DNA of 64,000 nt from Labyrinthula sp. Ha (taxonomy: Eukaryota; Sar; Bigyra; Labyrinthulida; Labyrinthulaceae). Under the pieces are notes generated by a model. The model ran no database searches and was not told where the DNA came from. It was given only the letters and a program-made list of their open reading frames with translations. The translations under genes and the position numbers were made by a program. The number at the start of each line of letters is the position of its first letter. Within the stretch, counting starts at the first letter, position 1. Positions 35,801 to 47,534 of the stretch are shown here, piece by piece. The stretch spans positions 62,001 to 126,000 of the forward strand of contig JAALGZ010000029.1 of assembly GCA_015227615.1 (NCBI GenBank). Direction: 5' to 3'.

Positions 35801-38397
35801 CATTATTTGCTGGTTCTCTATGTATTGTAACTAAGAAATAAAGTTAATAAAAGAAATTTTTTGAAAGTTTTTAGTAGTCAGTTCCCCAATAAAATTCCAC
35901 CTTCTAATTATGAGCTTTACTATAGAATTTTCCTTTCGTAACAACATTGCTCAATATCAAGTCTTTGTAGTACCTATCTTTTCAACGTCAAGTAAGTCAT
36001 CATCATAGGAGTGATCACTGTAAATCAAACTAACACAATGATCCTACAATTAAAATTGTAATTAAAATGTTTGAGTTTAAACAGGCGATGTAACTTGCAA
36101 ATTTTGTATTTTTAATCCTATGTCAGATGCGTTGTTTCAAAACATGACAGTAGCATAGGAGAATCATTGTTATACTAAATATGACTGTGAAACCAATTTT
36201 CAAATTCTTATATCCAAAACTTCGTTTTGATAGCAATAAAGGTATCGTTTCAATATCTTAACTCAATACTGATTTTGCTACTCAACTATTCACGCCGTAT
36301 TAGTGTGTTTCTTTATCTTTTGATATAGTTCCTCGGAGACTCCGTTCATTCCATCTTGTTTTCATACCCTGAGATCGTAGTTTTGACAAGCTCCTCACCT
36401 AGTTTGTATTTTTATATTTAAGAAATATCAAATGCACTAAAAAACTTAGTTTTACCTTTGGTTTCAAGAAATAATCTCTTGTTGATGATAACGAGTTAAT
36501 GTGCTGTGAATATCCGACTATCAACGGCTCGGTTACCCTGGTTTGAGGGATCAAATCTCAACTTTATTCTTTATAGACAAGTAAGTTTCGTGTAGCTGTA
36601 GTTTGCTGCTAAGTTCATATAGGTCTTAAGCTCATAGTTTACAATGTTAAAGAGCTATTATACCCTTTATTGATGTAACGGTCCTGGATTTTAACAACCA
36701 ACTTTAATCGTTTCGACCACAAATGAGTTTAGATTAGTAAGCTCTATTGTTCAGGATATCAGAAGCTCGACTAAACTCTGTATCTTGTAGTTAACCATTA
36801 ATAGGGGCCCCATCATGCGCATGATTACTGACATGGTGTGTATTTTGCAACGTAGTTCTATTTCCTCAGTAGGCCTTCGATATGATGTCAATTATCAACA
36901 ATACAAGGAATTTTGTTTTCAAACTTGTTATCAATAACTATTCTTCATTTGTATTCATAGATATTGCTTCTGACTTCATCTTCATTATTAATTGTTTTCT
37001 ACCGATCAACTGAAAATGCATACCGAGTAATTAGAGCCACCCATTAAAGAGCATAAGACTAAGTGAATCAACAGCAAATAATCAATAAACAGAATGTCTC
37101 TCATTTTTAACGGCGAGTACATAGAAAACTTTTAGGTTATTATCGTTACTAATACTAGATCTCAATACCGGGAAATATTCTGGGAAACTCAGCCTATATC
37201 CCGAGGGGCGACTCAACTCTGTTTACAAACTCCGGTCTATTTATGAAAATAAGCATAAGTGTCCTGAGTTCTTGTACAATTAGTATTCATCTGTTGTTAA
37301 AATTATTAGGCTGATTTAACTCAATTTTAAGCCTTGAACTAGGTAAGACTTTTTTTTGCCTTTTATTAAATTATTCAAGCCTCGAACTCCCTTAGAAATA
37401 TTTTGATCTATATTTTTTCTATTACTTTGCGTTACTTCGGTCCGAAAACTTATTTACCTTCTAACTTGAGTAAAGTCTAATTTCATATCTTTTTGTGCTT
37501 AACATTTTAGAGTTGACGTATACATTATCATTACTTAACGAGACAATACAAAAAAATTCAGTGAATATACCTAACTATATATTGTATAACTCCAACAACT
37601 AATAACTTTCAATTCAAGCACGTAGAGTATGGGCACCATCTAGCCTATCGATGATATTCTTTGTAAGCGCAAATATTGGTGGAATATTCGGTTTCAAAAC
37701 GCGCAGCTTATTTCCCCCGTTGAGTTCAAATGTGAGAAGATCTTTTTCTATGTTACCTTAGTAGAACTTCTAGCAATCGAAAAATCTCGTTAAAATGGCA
37801 AATAATGAATATTGAATAGCTTTTATGTAAATACTGCGGTTTGACTTTAATCTTAACTTAAATCATCTTTATGTTATTTAACGAGTATGAAAATAGTAGC
37901 AACCCAAATTTTCCATTATTAATGTAATTTAATTTTTATAAAGATATTGCTTCCTCCTATGAACAATGAAACACCGGTATAATATGTGTAGGTAGACCAT
38001 GCATCAACTTATCTTGAAATTGTTTCCTATGTTTGGCTCTAAGCATAATTAACTACCATGCAAAATGGATCTACCGACAACATTTCTTTATTCTCAACAA
38101 AATCCTGACCTCAATCGCTGCTGCTAGGCATTGATCCATGGGGTATGCTATTCTCAACTTAAAAATGTGTAATAAAATTAGTCTACTGAACGTGTTGTAA
38201 GCAGAAACTTGAATCCTGAAAGTCGGTTAATGAGGCTTAAAATATAGGTTCTTTACAAAGGTGTGTATCATTTTTGGAACTTGTTGACAACAATTAAGAA
38301 GGAACATTATTACATAAGGGGGTACACGGATAATACTTGAGTACCTACCCCAAGAGAAAATTTAGGATGACCCCTGTGGTCACTGCCTAAACTTTAC
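32850..38397. other. Gene desert carrying one dispersed repeat
   Basis: Apart from the repeat copy at 33690-34050 I see no gene, RNA or further repeat in this AT-rich stretch. ORFs are short and unpatterned. Confidence 0.5.
33690..34050 (+). repeat. Dispersed palindrome-rich repeat, copy 2 of 3
   Basis: It aligns with copies 1 and 3 over 'GCAAAGATTCAAAA', 'CATGTCATGTGGCCAATTTT', 'TTTCATACGGTGCGGAAA', 'CGATCTTTATTCTGATTA', 'CAAAATCCCATTTCTTTTA' and the ATTGAT tail. Positions 33922-33941 form a perfect 20-bp palindrome built from TTGATAATC half-sites. The 5' palindrome seen in copy 3 is not preserved here. Confidence 0.7.
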
Positions 38398-38592
38398 TTA
38401 GCTCTTTCTTTGCTGCATAATTATGTGATTTGGAAGGCATGAGGCCCAAGTCAGGGCATCTTCTTCAACGTTGCCACTTGCTAAGGCTTCGTATATCCCG
38501 GATTTTCCATCTCTGCATCGACGCCCTGTAGCTACAAATGAAAACAGTTTTAGACTATATAGTTAGTGAGCTATATTACCAATTTTTCCCAT
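38398..38592 (-). CDS. 48-residue spliced gene, unknown product
   Basis: Exon 1 38592-38580 (13 nt) and exon 2 38531-38398 are joined across a 48-nt GT-AG intron (38579-38532) with a CTAAC-type branch sequence. The product starts MGKIATGRRCRDGKSGIYEA and continues LASGNVEEDALTWASCLPNH. Exon 2 is near half GC in surroundings close to one third, and its composition is that of a conserved globular protein with two cysteines. I do not recognise the family. Just upstream of the ATG (about 38595-38641, minus strand) an 8-bp inverted pair (TGTTGGAG/CTCCAACA) could form a hairpin with a 31-nt loop. A 5' exon further upstream is possible. Confidence 0.55.
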
Positions 38593-38826
38593 AGTGTTGG
38601 AGTTTACTGCCCGTGTGACTTTAGACTAACTACCTCCAACACATATTATCACAATAACCGAATCTAATCGTCTCATCTAATCCAAGTAAACGGAATTGAA
38701 AGTTGTGATTGTATGAGATCTAAGTTGTAACGTTAAGAGCTGACGAACATACTACCACATTAAAGTATACAACTACAAATGCTCTAACGTATGAAGGTAA
38801 TATGTAGTCTAGTTTGTGTTAAAACC

Positions 38827-40392
38827 TTATCGAGCGTCCATCGCTTTTCGCTCCATTTCTGACCAGGCTATTTCCCCGATATCCTCCTGTTTGACCGCCT
38901 CCAAAAGCTTATTCATAAAGTCTCTGGTAACTCGTGTGTAATTAACGACATCCTTCTTTTGAAGAACTTTACCGTCATCTCCGTTCTGCTCAATCATCCC
39001 ACTCAAACCTTCAGTAAATACTTCTAACTGACTTTGTAAATCCTCAAACAAGTGCTTAATTGGGATATTTGGCAAGTAGTAAGCTAGGGCATAAGTATAT
39101 CTTAGTACCTGGCGGTTTTCAACTAGTTGAGTGGCGGCTGCTCCCAAATATTCCACTTCCTGCCATCCAGTTCCATGTTCATCTTGTAACCTGGCCATAC
39201 GATCTTCAACCTCTTTCTTCTGCTTATCGGCAAACTGGAGACTTCTTCCATGTTCTGCAAATCTCTTATAATAGTGAAGATAACGATTCAACTCAGATTT
39301 AGCTTTCTCGGCTGCCGATTGAGACTCTGGGCTTTCTTCCTCATTAAACTTATTGCATTTGTAGGCATCGCCACCATGTGATTTCCATGGCTTTGAACAG
39401 TGCCAACAATACTCGTACCCGCACTTCAAGCACTTCATATGATTGCATCCTTGATTTTTTTCTATTCTAACACTACATTTCGGACACGTCTTTGTATTTG
39501 CAAGAATCCAATTTGCTGTCTCACTTTCATTCTGACACTTATCTAGCCATACTTGGAGTAATTTACAAGCAAGCGGTTGATGCACATCACTCCCACAGTC
39601 AAAACAAAACGTAATCTTACACAAACTACATAACACTCTCGGCAATTTACCATCATCAGGCTTCATATTCATCACAGCATGTTCCGATATATTAGCTAAA
39701 GGAGATCCAGGGCACCAAACCATATTTCTTGAACGATCTACGAACGCATCTAATAAGAAATTGTTGTACCTTGTGACTAGGTGCTCCGGAAGCAGGGCTT
39801 CAAACAAGCTAGGGGGGACTAAAGAGGCACATTTTGGAGCCGGACATTTGGTTAAAACAGATTTTGGGTTATTAAGCAGTTGTGATTTTAGATATTCTTT
39901 CCACGCAGCCAGTGAGAAGTAATGTTGTTTATTGTTAGTTGAGCAGCCGAGAGAAAAGCAGCAAGATAAGTCAATTTCTTCTAGCAAAATTGGGCATATT
40001 ATTTTCGCTTCACAAGGATTACTTGATATGGAATTTTTCTTGGAAACAGAAGAGATTTTTTCTTCGTCAAATGAAAGATTTTGCAACACCGTTTCATCTG
40101 CGTAAAATTTGTTTATAAGGTCAGATGTTTCAAAGTTGTGAAGAAGAAGGAGAAGTGTTGACTTTGAGGTACTAATATTCAATAGCTTTGACGTTGAGTT
40201 TATTATTTCTTCCAGATGCAGCTTAATTTCCTTCAACTCAAGAGACTTATACGTCTCTTTGGTGGCATGTGTAGCGACTGACGCCATATTGGGCTCTGTC
40301 CTGTTAATTGAGGGTATATCAAGCACTTCATCGGCTAGTTCCGCTTCAGAGTCGCTGTAGACGAAATCATCTTCGTCTATCTCGCTTTCCAT
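38827..40392 (-). CDS. Ariadne-type RBR E3 ubiquitin ligase with degenerate RING1
   Basis: 521 residues. The acidic N-terminus (EIDEDDFVYSDSEAE) and a helical UBA-like part (about 45-110) match Ariadne proteins. Next come a RING1 position (about 131-195), IBR (about 204-275), RING2 (about 303-332) and a long helical Ariadne domain (about 365-515). RING2 is intact: CPKCSVRIEKNQGCNHMKC, with the expected catalytic cysteine at C321 that accepts ubiquitin from the E2. RING1 is not canonical. The first CxxC is CPIL, and the position after the conserved H is F-S instead of F-C, although CPAPKC near residue 183 remains. In known RBRs RING1 recruits E2~ubiquitin and the Ariadne domain autoinhibits RING2 until neddylated cullins bind. 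The gene is intronless. Confidence 0.9.
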   Translation of the reverse strand: MESEIDEDDFVYSDSEAELADEVLDIPSINRTEPNMASVATHATKETYKSLELKEIKLHLEEIINSTSKLLNISTSKSTLLLLLHNFETSDLINKFYADETVLQNLSFDEEKISSVSKKNSISSNPCEAKIICPILLEEIDLSCCFSLGCSTNNKQHYFSLAAWKEYLKSQLLNNPKSVLTKCPAPKCASLVPPSLFEALLPEHLVTRYNNFLLDAFVDRSRNMVWCPGSPLANISEHAVMNMKPDDGKLPRVLCSLCKITFCFDCGSDVHQPLACKLLQVWLDKCQNESETANWILANTKTCPKCSVRIEKNQGCNHMKCLKCGYEYCWHCSKPWKSHGGDAYKCNKFNEEESPESQSAAEKAKSELNRYLHYYKRFAEHGRSLQFADKQKKEVEDRMARLQDEHGTGWQEVEYLGAAATQLVENRQVLRYTYALAYYLPNIPIKHLFEDLQSQLEVFTEGLSGMIEQNGDDGKVLQKKDVVNYTRVTRDFMNKLLEAVKQEDIGEIAWSEMERKAMDAR

Positions 40393-40640
40393 TCTCCAAG
40401 AAGTATTGTTTTACTGTTTCTTTCCTTTGAAATTCGTTGCAGATTGCTTTTGATTGTAATTTTGTCTCAATTTGAGCCTTACGCTATACTTGCATCATGT
40501 ATTTACTATTTCTTATCGTATCGTTATTCACAGTAGTTAACGTTAATTTCTGATAATATTGCTTAAAGTCAATAACATTTAGCAAAATTCGAGCATTTAT
40601 TTAACGTTAGTTAAAGTTTATCACGATAAGAAACCCTGAA
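40393..40640. promoter_or_regulatory. Upstream region of the RBR gene
   Basis: AT-rich sequence with a repeated palindromic TTAACGTTA-type motif (for example at 40537-40546 and near 40601). It could be a Myb-like site, but this is only suggestive. Confidence 0.25.
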
Positions 40641-40649
40641 TGTATCACG

Positions 40650-42320
40650 GGAGTTGACTGAAATATCTGAAGATGAAAAGCAGCATTAATTTTAACAAGT
40701 TTGCGAACCAGCTCTTAGCAAAGATATTGATATGCATTCACCTTCGCTTGGAAAAATCAAACTCACCATTATATCTCTAAAAAATAATAGAGCACCTGAA
40801 GAACATGAAACATATAATAAAATACTCAAAGCCTCTGAAGCAGTTCAGAAAGTTGCATCTTTGACTATCCAAAACATCTTTAGAACAGGCTAACTACCAC
40901 AGAGAGCCAAAAGGATTTTTTTTCTTGAAATATGATACATTTCTATAAATCGAAAGGAGCAGACAATGATCCTGGGTCATGTCGCCCCATTGCCCGCCTC
41001 AATACCACCTTTAAACTTCTTAGCAAAAATTATAAACAACAAGCTGAAGTTAATTATTAAAGCGCTCCCAGCCTACTAGCATGGGTTGATAGAAAATAAT
41101 TCAACTGTTAAAAATCTAGGTCCTCCAAATAATCATAAGTACAACTTTGAAAGAGGATATCATACTGAAACTTCTGCTCATCGATTCTAGAAACCCTTTT
41201 GATAGCATGTACCACGACTTTATTCAACTTTTACTCTATGAAACCCACGTTCCTGAATACAAAAGAAATATACTAAAGAACCTTTATAATCTGTTAACAG
41301 TTGAATTGGCTGGGAGGAGCGAGCCTTCTAAATATGATAAACTCTTGCGTCGTGTCTTTCAGCGTGAGCTTTTAGCCCCAAGTATATTTTTCCACAGTTT
41401 TAACACCATAATAAAACGTATCCAGCGCAGCACATTCTGTAGCGCAGGAGTCGCTACCAGAGAGTTCAAAGATCTTACCTTTGCTGATGATATTGTTGTT
41501 ATCTGTAAAGATATGAGCACCTATTTAGCATTCTCTGTTAAGTACAAAAGATAGAAAACCTCTCTTGACTTCAAATAAATATCGACAAAAAACAATTCTT
41601 ACTAAACCAGGCTTTGAAGTTGCTAACAAGATACTAGGTGAGTACATAAACACTATGCTGGAACGGACCATCTATAGAAACTGTATCAGGTACTTTCGTA
41701 ATGAGTAGTTGCTCAAAGAGCATCAACATCATAGGTTCTATGACAGATTCACAAATAGGAGTCGGCGAAGAACTCTGGCTGTGAAACGTGCAAGAACTAT
41801 AATCCAAATGAATCTACACGCTCGGTATAGCTAAATTAGAATGAAGTACAACATGGAAAATGTTATCTTTACCTTGATGCCAAATTCAACAGTACGCGTA
41901 TACACACTGTGGATCTGGAACATAAAATCAATGCTTGTCCTTAGAGGCTTCGGAAATGTAGAGATCTTCTTAAATCTGCTTCAATATATGAAAAAGTGAA
42001 GCTGAGCCTGATAGTAGTTATCATTCTTGCACCATGCATCTAAAACATTGAAACCTTGAACCTAATAAGCAACTTTTTCTTCAAACTGATTTCGCGTTCG
42101 ACAAGTATCAAGAAAGTTGTTGACATTATCCAAACCAATACGCCTATGATGGAGGCACAAAACTTCAACGCTATGGAATCTGTCAAACAGTGGAAGATAA
42201 ATTTTAATGAAGCAACAGAAAACATCCTGGATGAAGAAGTAAAGTATCTCACAGAACATTCGCAACGAAATCCAACCCCTCCCAAGAAACCTAAAACTGT
42301 AACATATGAATAAACGCTAG
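40650..42320 (+). mobile_element. Dead LINE (non-LTR retrotransposon), reverse-transcriptase remnant
   Basis: The reading frame is broken, but the RT order can be followed: ISLKNNRAPEEHE (about 40770), DNDPGSCRPIARLNTTFKLL (about 40961), a D-x-FDSM-x-H stretch (41171-41220), then FADDIVV, the YADD-type catalytic box, near 41480. An arginine-rich piece (about 41740-41830) follows and may be the downstream domain. Frameshifts and stops separate these blocks, for example around 40890 and 41018-41090. A further 85-codon ORF (42056-42313) may be the 3' part or unrelated. No target-site duplication or poly-A tail was identified. The clade (RTE- or CR1-like) is not resolved. Confidence 0.75.
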
Positions 42321-45144
42321 ACATCCTAGGGTTCGGGGATGTATTAAACCCCCCGCAATATTAACCACCTCTAATCTCCCTTCCAACAAAAGGAATAACG
42401 TTAACTCAGCTATCTACAAATCTTGAATCAGCTAGTGCCCATCCACCATTTTCTCTCAAGGCACAAGGAAGCTCAGAAAGGACTACCCCTTTTAACCAGA
42501 GAACTTTCAAACTCTAACCAGAAAAGTTCATCCTGTAGCAATAAAGCAAAATAGTAATTGCGAGATCAGAAATACCAACACTTTTGAATCCTTAACCCAA
42601 CTTCTAAACAGAAGTGAGTAACTTCACAAGCTGAAACACTGACCAAGAAGATCTTGATAAGTACACAGCTGAGAGAATCCCGTAACCACTATCCCAGAAA
42701 TCAAACCTAGTCTACGAAAAAATAGAAATACATACCGAAGGACTGCCCTAATAACTGTCTAATAACTGTCTAAAACTTCGTAAATATTCTTTTAAAGACC
42801 AAAGTACTCACAACTAGAGGTGCCGTTTGACATTATCAGGATATATCAAACTAGTTTTGAGGATTTTGAATTTGTTTCGGATTTTACCCAGACAATTTGA
42901 ATGAGTTTTCATAATGCCAAGGGTATCACTTGAGTTATTAGCCATGTGGTCAGCTTTTTGATATTTTGGTACTTTGAGTTTTTTCTTATGTTTTCCAACT
43001 TTCTCACTCAACCACACCATGGTACTACCATAATGCCTTCGCTGATCATGGGAATCGAACGTATCAACTATGCTTCATCTGTTGCGGTGTCTCCAACTAC
43101 GCTAGAAAGGTTATGTCAAATAACACACCCTGTTACTACTATGATCATTATAAACATCCCGTCAATTTTGGAGAGATCTCCTACAAGACCAAGACAATAC
43201 ATCGAACATACCTAAGCAAGTACTAGGGGTTACTAGACTTATTTTACATGGTTTTAAAGCTCTTTTTTGCAATGAATAGTTCTTTATAACTTAAATGATT
43301 TTGAGAGCGTTAAGAACAGTAAACAGTAGTATTTTAGCAGCAGCGAAACGTATGATGGCTGCAGACAATGAAAAGCCTCTAAGTTGACTCCAAATATGTT
43401 TCATTAAAAGTTAGATACATATTTAACAAGAACTTTAAAATATGTTTATAGCTACATAAGATAGTATAGGATTTGAAATAGTTTATGCAGAACACCAAAT
43501 ACCACCAAAATATTGTTCACTCATTGTTTATCAACCAGAAAACAATGAAGAAAAGGGTTACATCATATCTGTAATCTGTCAACGTTAGCTCGTATATTCA
43601 AGTTAGGCCTAGCGGTAAACAATAGTACTTTATGGTATTGGTTATTACCGGGTGTTGAAAACTTTATCAGCAATTTTTTCATAAATGCAGTATAATGGCC
43701 ATATAATCAACAATACCTTTTCAACTACTCTATAAAGCTCAAAACATATTGAAAACTGAGCCTAGTACTTGCTCATATAAAAATTTAGAGGATTAAAACA
43801 ATATAAAGTATAGAAAAGCACGATTACTGAAAATAAAGCATATAGTATTTGTTCGTTTTTGTCACGAAATCTTCCTCAAATACAATATTATCACCCACAA
43901 TGTGTTTCACATTAAAAAAACCTTTCCAACCATGTGTTTTGTCAGGGTATTTGATAAGGATGGATGCTTTAAACCCTAAAAAAGGTTAGTTTTAAGGGTC
44001 CTTTTCACTAAGTTTATAGATCTCTAGAAAAACATACATTCAAATGTAACATCATGAAGAACAACTCTATAGATGATCTGATTGCTCTCAAACCCTAAGG
44101 ATTCACTATATCTGACCTCTTAAACCATTTATCAGGATATTTTTTCTCTAGTTAATTGTAACTGAGCTAAACTTCACTCAGAAAAGTCAAATGTTCAAAA
44201 TCTGCACATCTGAAAGTACGAAATCACTCAGTTTTGCTATAATCCCATAAATTTTTGTACTGGGTAGCTCCCAACAACTAAAAAACATGACCTGCAACCT
44301 TTAATTCTGTGCTTTAGGATATTTTTAATGTTTTTTTAAAGAAAAGTCGATATTGCGCTAAAATGCTGTTTTTATCAACTTCAATCCGTGTAATATCTCG
44401 AGAAATACCCGTCTAGAGCCCAAATAGACCTCACCGGTCGAAAGAAAGGGTGGATTTAGGTCTAGAAACAACTTTGTTTGAGAATTGGAGTATTCTGTAC
44501 AGACTTCCTAACAATGTATCCCATTTCCAAGATCTCAGAAACTCTGAAAAAGGATACTCTAAATGTCAAATATTCCTGAACGGGTAATGCCAAGTAACAA
44601 AACATCCTGATAAATGATGGTCAACCAGAGATATTGATGATTTAGGGTTAATCAGCATTTTGTTTGACGAGACTCCAAGAACTTTCCTATTAATCTCAGC
44701 AATAGTTATTTGGCTTAGTTTAACTTTACTCCAAACTCAGCTATAAAATAGCTAAAGCTGAGCTTCTAATAGGTCAAACATCAAAAACTTTGACTCTGAC
44801 CTTATCTAAGACCAGTTTCCAGTAACTTAGAGAAGAAAATAATACACTTTGATGTCTTTATTAGTTTTAATTATACAAATCTCTGTCATATTATGGCAAA
44901 TTCCTATATAAAAATACATGTTTTTTTAACTTTTACATATGATAAAACACTCAAAAACACATATAGATTGGCATAAGGAAGACCGTAATATATTTTCAAA
45001 GATATACGTTTTTAATTTTTGAAAAAACTCGTATTGTGGTCGTTTTCTGACGTATTTAAGACAAAAATGATGTTTTTGTGTTGCAAAGTTAAACACCTTA
45101 CTCTTATTTTACTGAAGCGTACTTGGTATTATTTTAAAAAGAAA
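42321..45144. other. Spacer left of the inverted duplication
   Basis: No gene recognised. The part at 42820-43220 is GC-richer and may be a transposon relic, since short frames occur on both strands. From 43260 to 45144 the DNA is AT-rich and featureless. Confidence 0.4.
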
Positions 45145-45618
45145 CGTATTTCTAGGTAGAAAACTTCTTTAAACAGTCAACACGAACGGATATCAGCCAT
45201 CAAAAGATGCAATTTGCTGTTTTAGTAGTTTAATCCTCTTAGTTCAAACCCTTTTACTTTATGGATTAATCATTACTCACACATCTCCTTATTTCCAAAG
45301 ATGATATACAAGGAACTTCCATTCCAAGTCTAAAGACAAATTCAAATACCCCACCTGCAACTCTCAATTTCAATTTAAGTTATGGTAACTGATCCAATCC
45401 TCTCGTTAAAATAAAAGTGCTCTTCCCTTGTTCATCGTCGGGTGAAGTAACCGAAAATTGTAACTCATGTTGTGGAACTTGGTGACCATTATCTTTCCAA
45501 GAAATTGAGGTGCTAGAGTAACGGGTCAAATATTCATAAATGCAATCGTTTCATCCTTAGAATGTTCAAAATGAAAGTTGACTGAGACATTGATATTTTT
45601 AATGTCTGAATAAAGGGT

Positions 45619-45638
45619 TTCACGATGTACATCGTGAA
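45619..45638. repeat. Perfect 20-bp palindrome (left arm)
   Basis: The half-site TTCACGATGT is followed directly by its reverse complement, about 1.2 kb upstream of the membrane-protein start. The same palindrome is in the right arm at 54469-54488. Confidence 0.9.
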
Positions 45639-46817
45639 TTTCTTTGACAATGAAGACTATTTTCTTAACATCAAACGCTAATCTATTATAAAAACTGTAT
45701 GTATTCTTGTATCTACAATAAGAAAAACTTCGTGAGTATATTTTCTAGGCTATGTGCGCTGGAAGTGTCCCTTGTCCTCCAATTGAATTTTTTTTGAATA
45801 CAATTCTGTGATTAAGCGAGACTGTTCTGAAAAATTCTTAACAATGGTGGAGAGATGTCTAAAAGTTGCACAACTAGTGTAGAAAAGCTACGGTAAGATT
45901 CTCCTTTGATGGTTTAACTCTAAGCAGTACGACATGTCTTCAAAAATCACAACAATAGAATTAAATATTGCTAAGTTTTAATTGACACTTTCGGCATTGA
46001 CTGAGCAAACCAGATTCTAGAATTCCAAATCCTGGAACCATGTGAGGGTGAAAGAGAATTCCCAGCCAAAACAAACTAATTCCTATTGAAAAGGATCGAT
46101 ATCTACCTCTGTTATAGTTTGGTGGCGAGAGTTAAATTTTATTCCCAAAAGCCCTAGTAAGCAAAGAACTTCATAATTGGCTCATTTGGCACCTATATCA
46201 ACGAGATTTACACACCTTCGTACTCCTTACTTGAAGTACGTGAGAAAATGCTTAGTCAGTCTCAGTCGTTTTGAAAATATCACAGAACTCGATTGAGATC
46301 TTTATAGCACATTCCGCCATACTACTATGTACAATATCGCTATAACATTCAATCACAGGTTTTTTTAATTAAAGTCGTATAGGATGATATTAATCTAACT
46401 GTGAAACATTAAACGACTCTTATATTTTTTTTACTAATTTTACTTTAAGTTTGACACAGTTCCCGAAAATTAGACCGTATTGTACTGTGGAAAATAAAAT
46501 ATATAAGTTATCAGTCTAAGGCTTTAAAATGGATACTTTAATTCGTAACAAACATATATTTGTATTTACATGTCTACAAGTATTATTGTTGAACAGATTT
46601 GTATTACCCTTAATAAGCATATTTTTGGAACTCTAGTGCAGTAACATTTTACTGTAACATTCTATTGGTAAGTGTGCAAGATATTAATACCGAAGTTATT
46701 TCGCCATTATTCGTCATATATGTTGCAGTTTCTTCTTTAAAGTAAAACAAGTATATGACGTCTCCCTTGGACATATTGTTAGTTGCATATGAAAGAGTGG
46801 TGAAAACAAAACTAAAT

Positions 46818-47534
46818 ATGTCAGAAGACCAAGAAAACAATTCGCAGAATAATTTAATTTATTTTGGGTTGTTAGTTACCCTATATGTTTTCCACTTTAC
46901 GGAATTAAGAGCACTTACCAGCGGTATAAGTGACATTGAAACAGCACTTAATAATTCAGAATATGTTTTCTTATTCAATGATACAAGTTCAATACTATCA
47001 GAAGTTATAGCTGGAAAAGAACTTAATAAAACCGATTTCATCAAATATGAAACACAAACTACAAACTTGCGTGGAAACAGTGGAAGATTTAAGGGTAAAA
47101 CAGATACGAAACCTGAAGTTCTAGTTGCAGGTTTAAAACAACTTAGTGTTTTGGAAAATAGAAATTTTTGGATGCTAGTTTCTAAAATACCAGTTTTTGT
47201 TATAGTAATGTGCTGCACTTTAGCGTGTCCTCTCTTTCTCTACATTGTGATGTTTCTAGATATTTCACGGCTAGTGGTTGCAATATTCACGTTGCAACTT
47301 GTGAACAATCTTCAGAATAATGGAGTTGAACAACTTTTGATTCTTAGGGATGAGAATCTTCTGGATAGCTTTGGAATTGTACACAAGACATCAATAGTGG
47401 TAGTTGCTATGCTTGCAGTTGATGTTTTACAAGAATGTGTTGGATTTACACTATACAATATAGCCACTCTATCCCATACAGACTTTAGCTACAACGCTCC
47501 ATTTGGGTTCTTTAATCTTTGGATTTATTATTGA
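46818..47534 (+). CDS. Unknown multi-pass membrane protein, copy A
   Basis: 238 residues from the ATG at 46818, chosen because MSEDQENNSQNN is a normal soluble N-terminus; an in-frame ATG lies 63 bp upstream at 46755. Hydrophobic spans lie at about 13-30, 120-150 (a long stretch containing VFVIVMCCTLACPLFLYIVM), 152-166 and 195-216, so about four or five helices with a roughly 90-residue loop after the first. The loop carries possible N-glycosylation sites (NNS, NDT, NKT). I do not recognise a family. The gene lies wholly inside the inverted repeat; copy B differs at one residue (M in place of V in the last span). It is probably functional, since the frame is intact in both copies. Confidence 0.72.
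   Translation: MSEDQENNSQNNLIYFGLLVTLYVFHFTELRALTSGISDIETALNNSEYVFLFNDTSSILSEVIAGKELNKTDFIKYETQTTNLRGNSGRFKGKTDTKPEVLVAGLKQLSVLENRNFWMLVSKIPVFVIVMCCTLACPLFLYIVMFLDISRLVVAIFTLQLVNNLQNNGVEQLLILRDENLLDSFGIVHKTSIVVVAMLAVDVLQECVGFTLYNIATLSHTDFSYNAPFGFFNLWIYY

Noticed and set aside
43040-43075. tRNA gene on the minus strand, from a GTTCGATTCC-like B box
   Set aside because: The bases around the motif do not pair into a T-stem, and no A box or acceptor stem is visible upstream.
44120-44625. Inverted pair of CCATTTATCAGGAT-like segments
   Set aside because: The match covers only about 19 bp with mismatches and does not extend, which is expected by chance in AT-rich DNA.
46859-47218. 119-codon ORF antisense to the membrane-protein gene, and its twin at 52889-53248
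   Set aside because: It is a shadow of the longer frame with clear membrane spans, and is duplicated only because the arm is.
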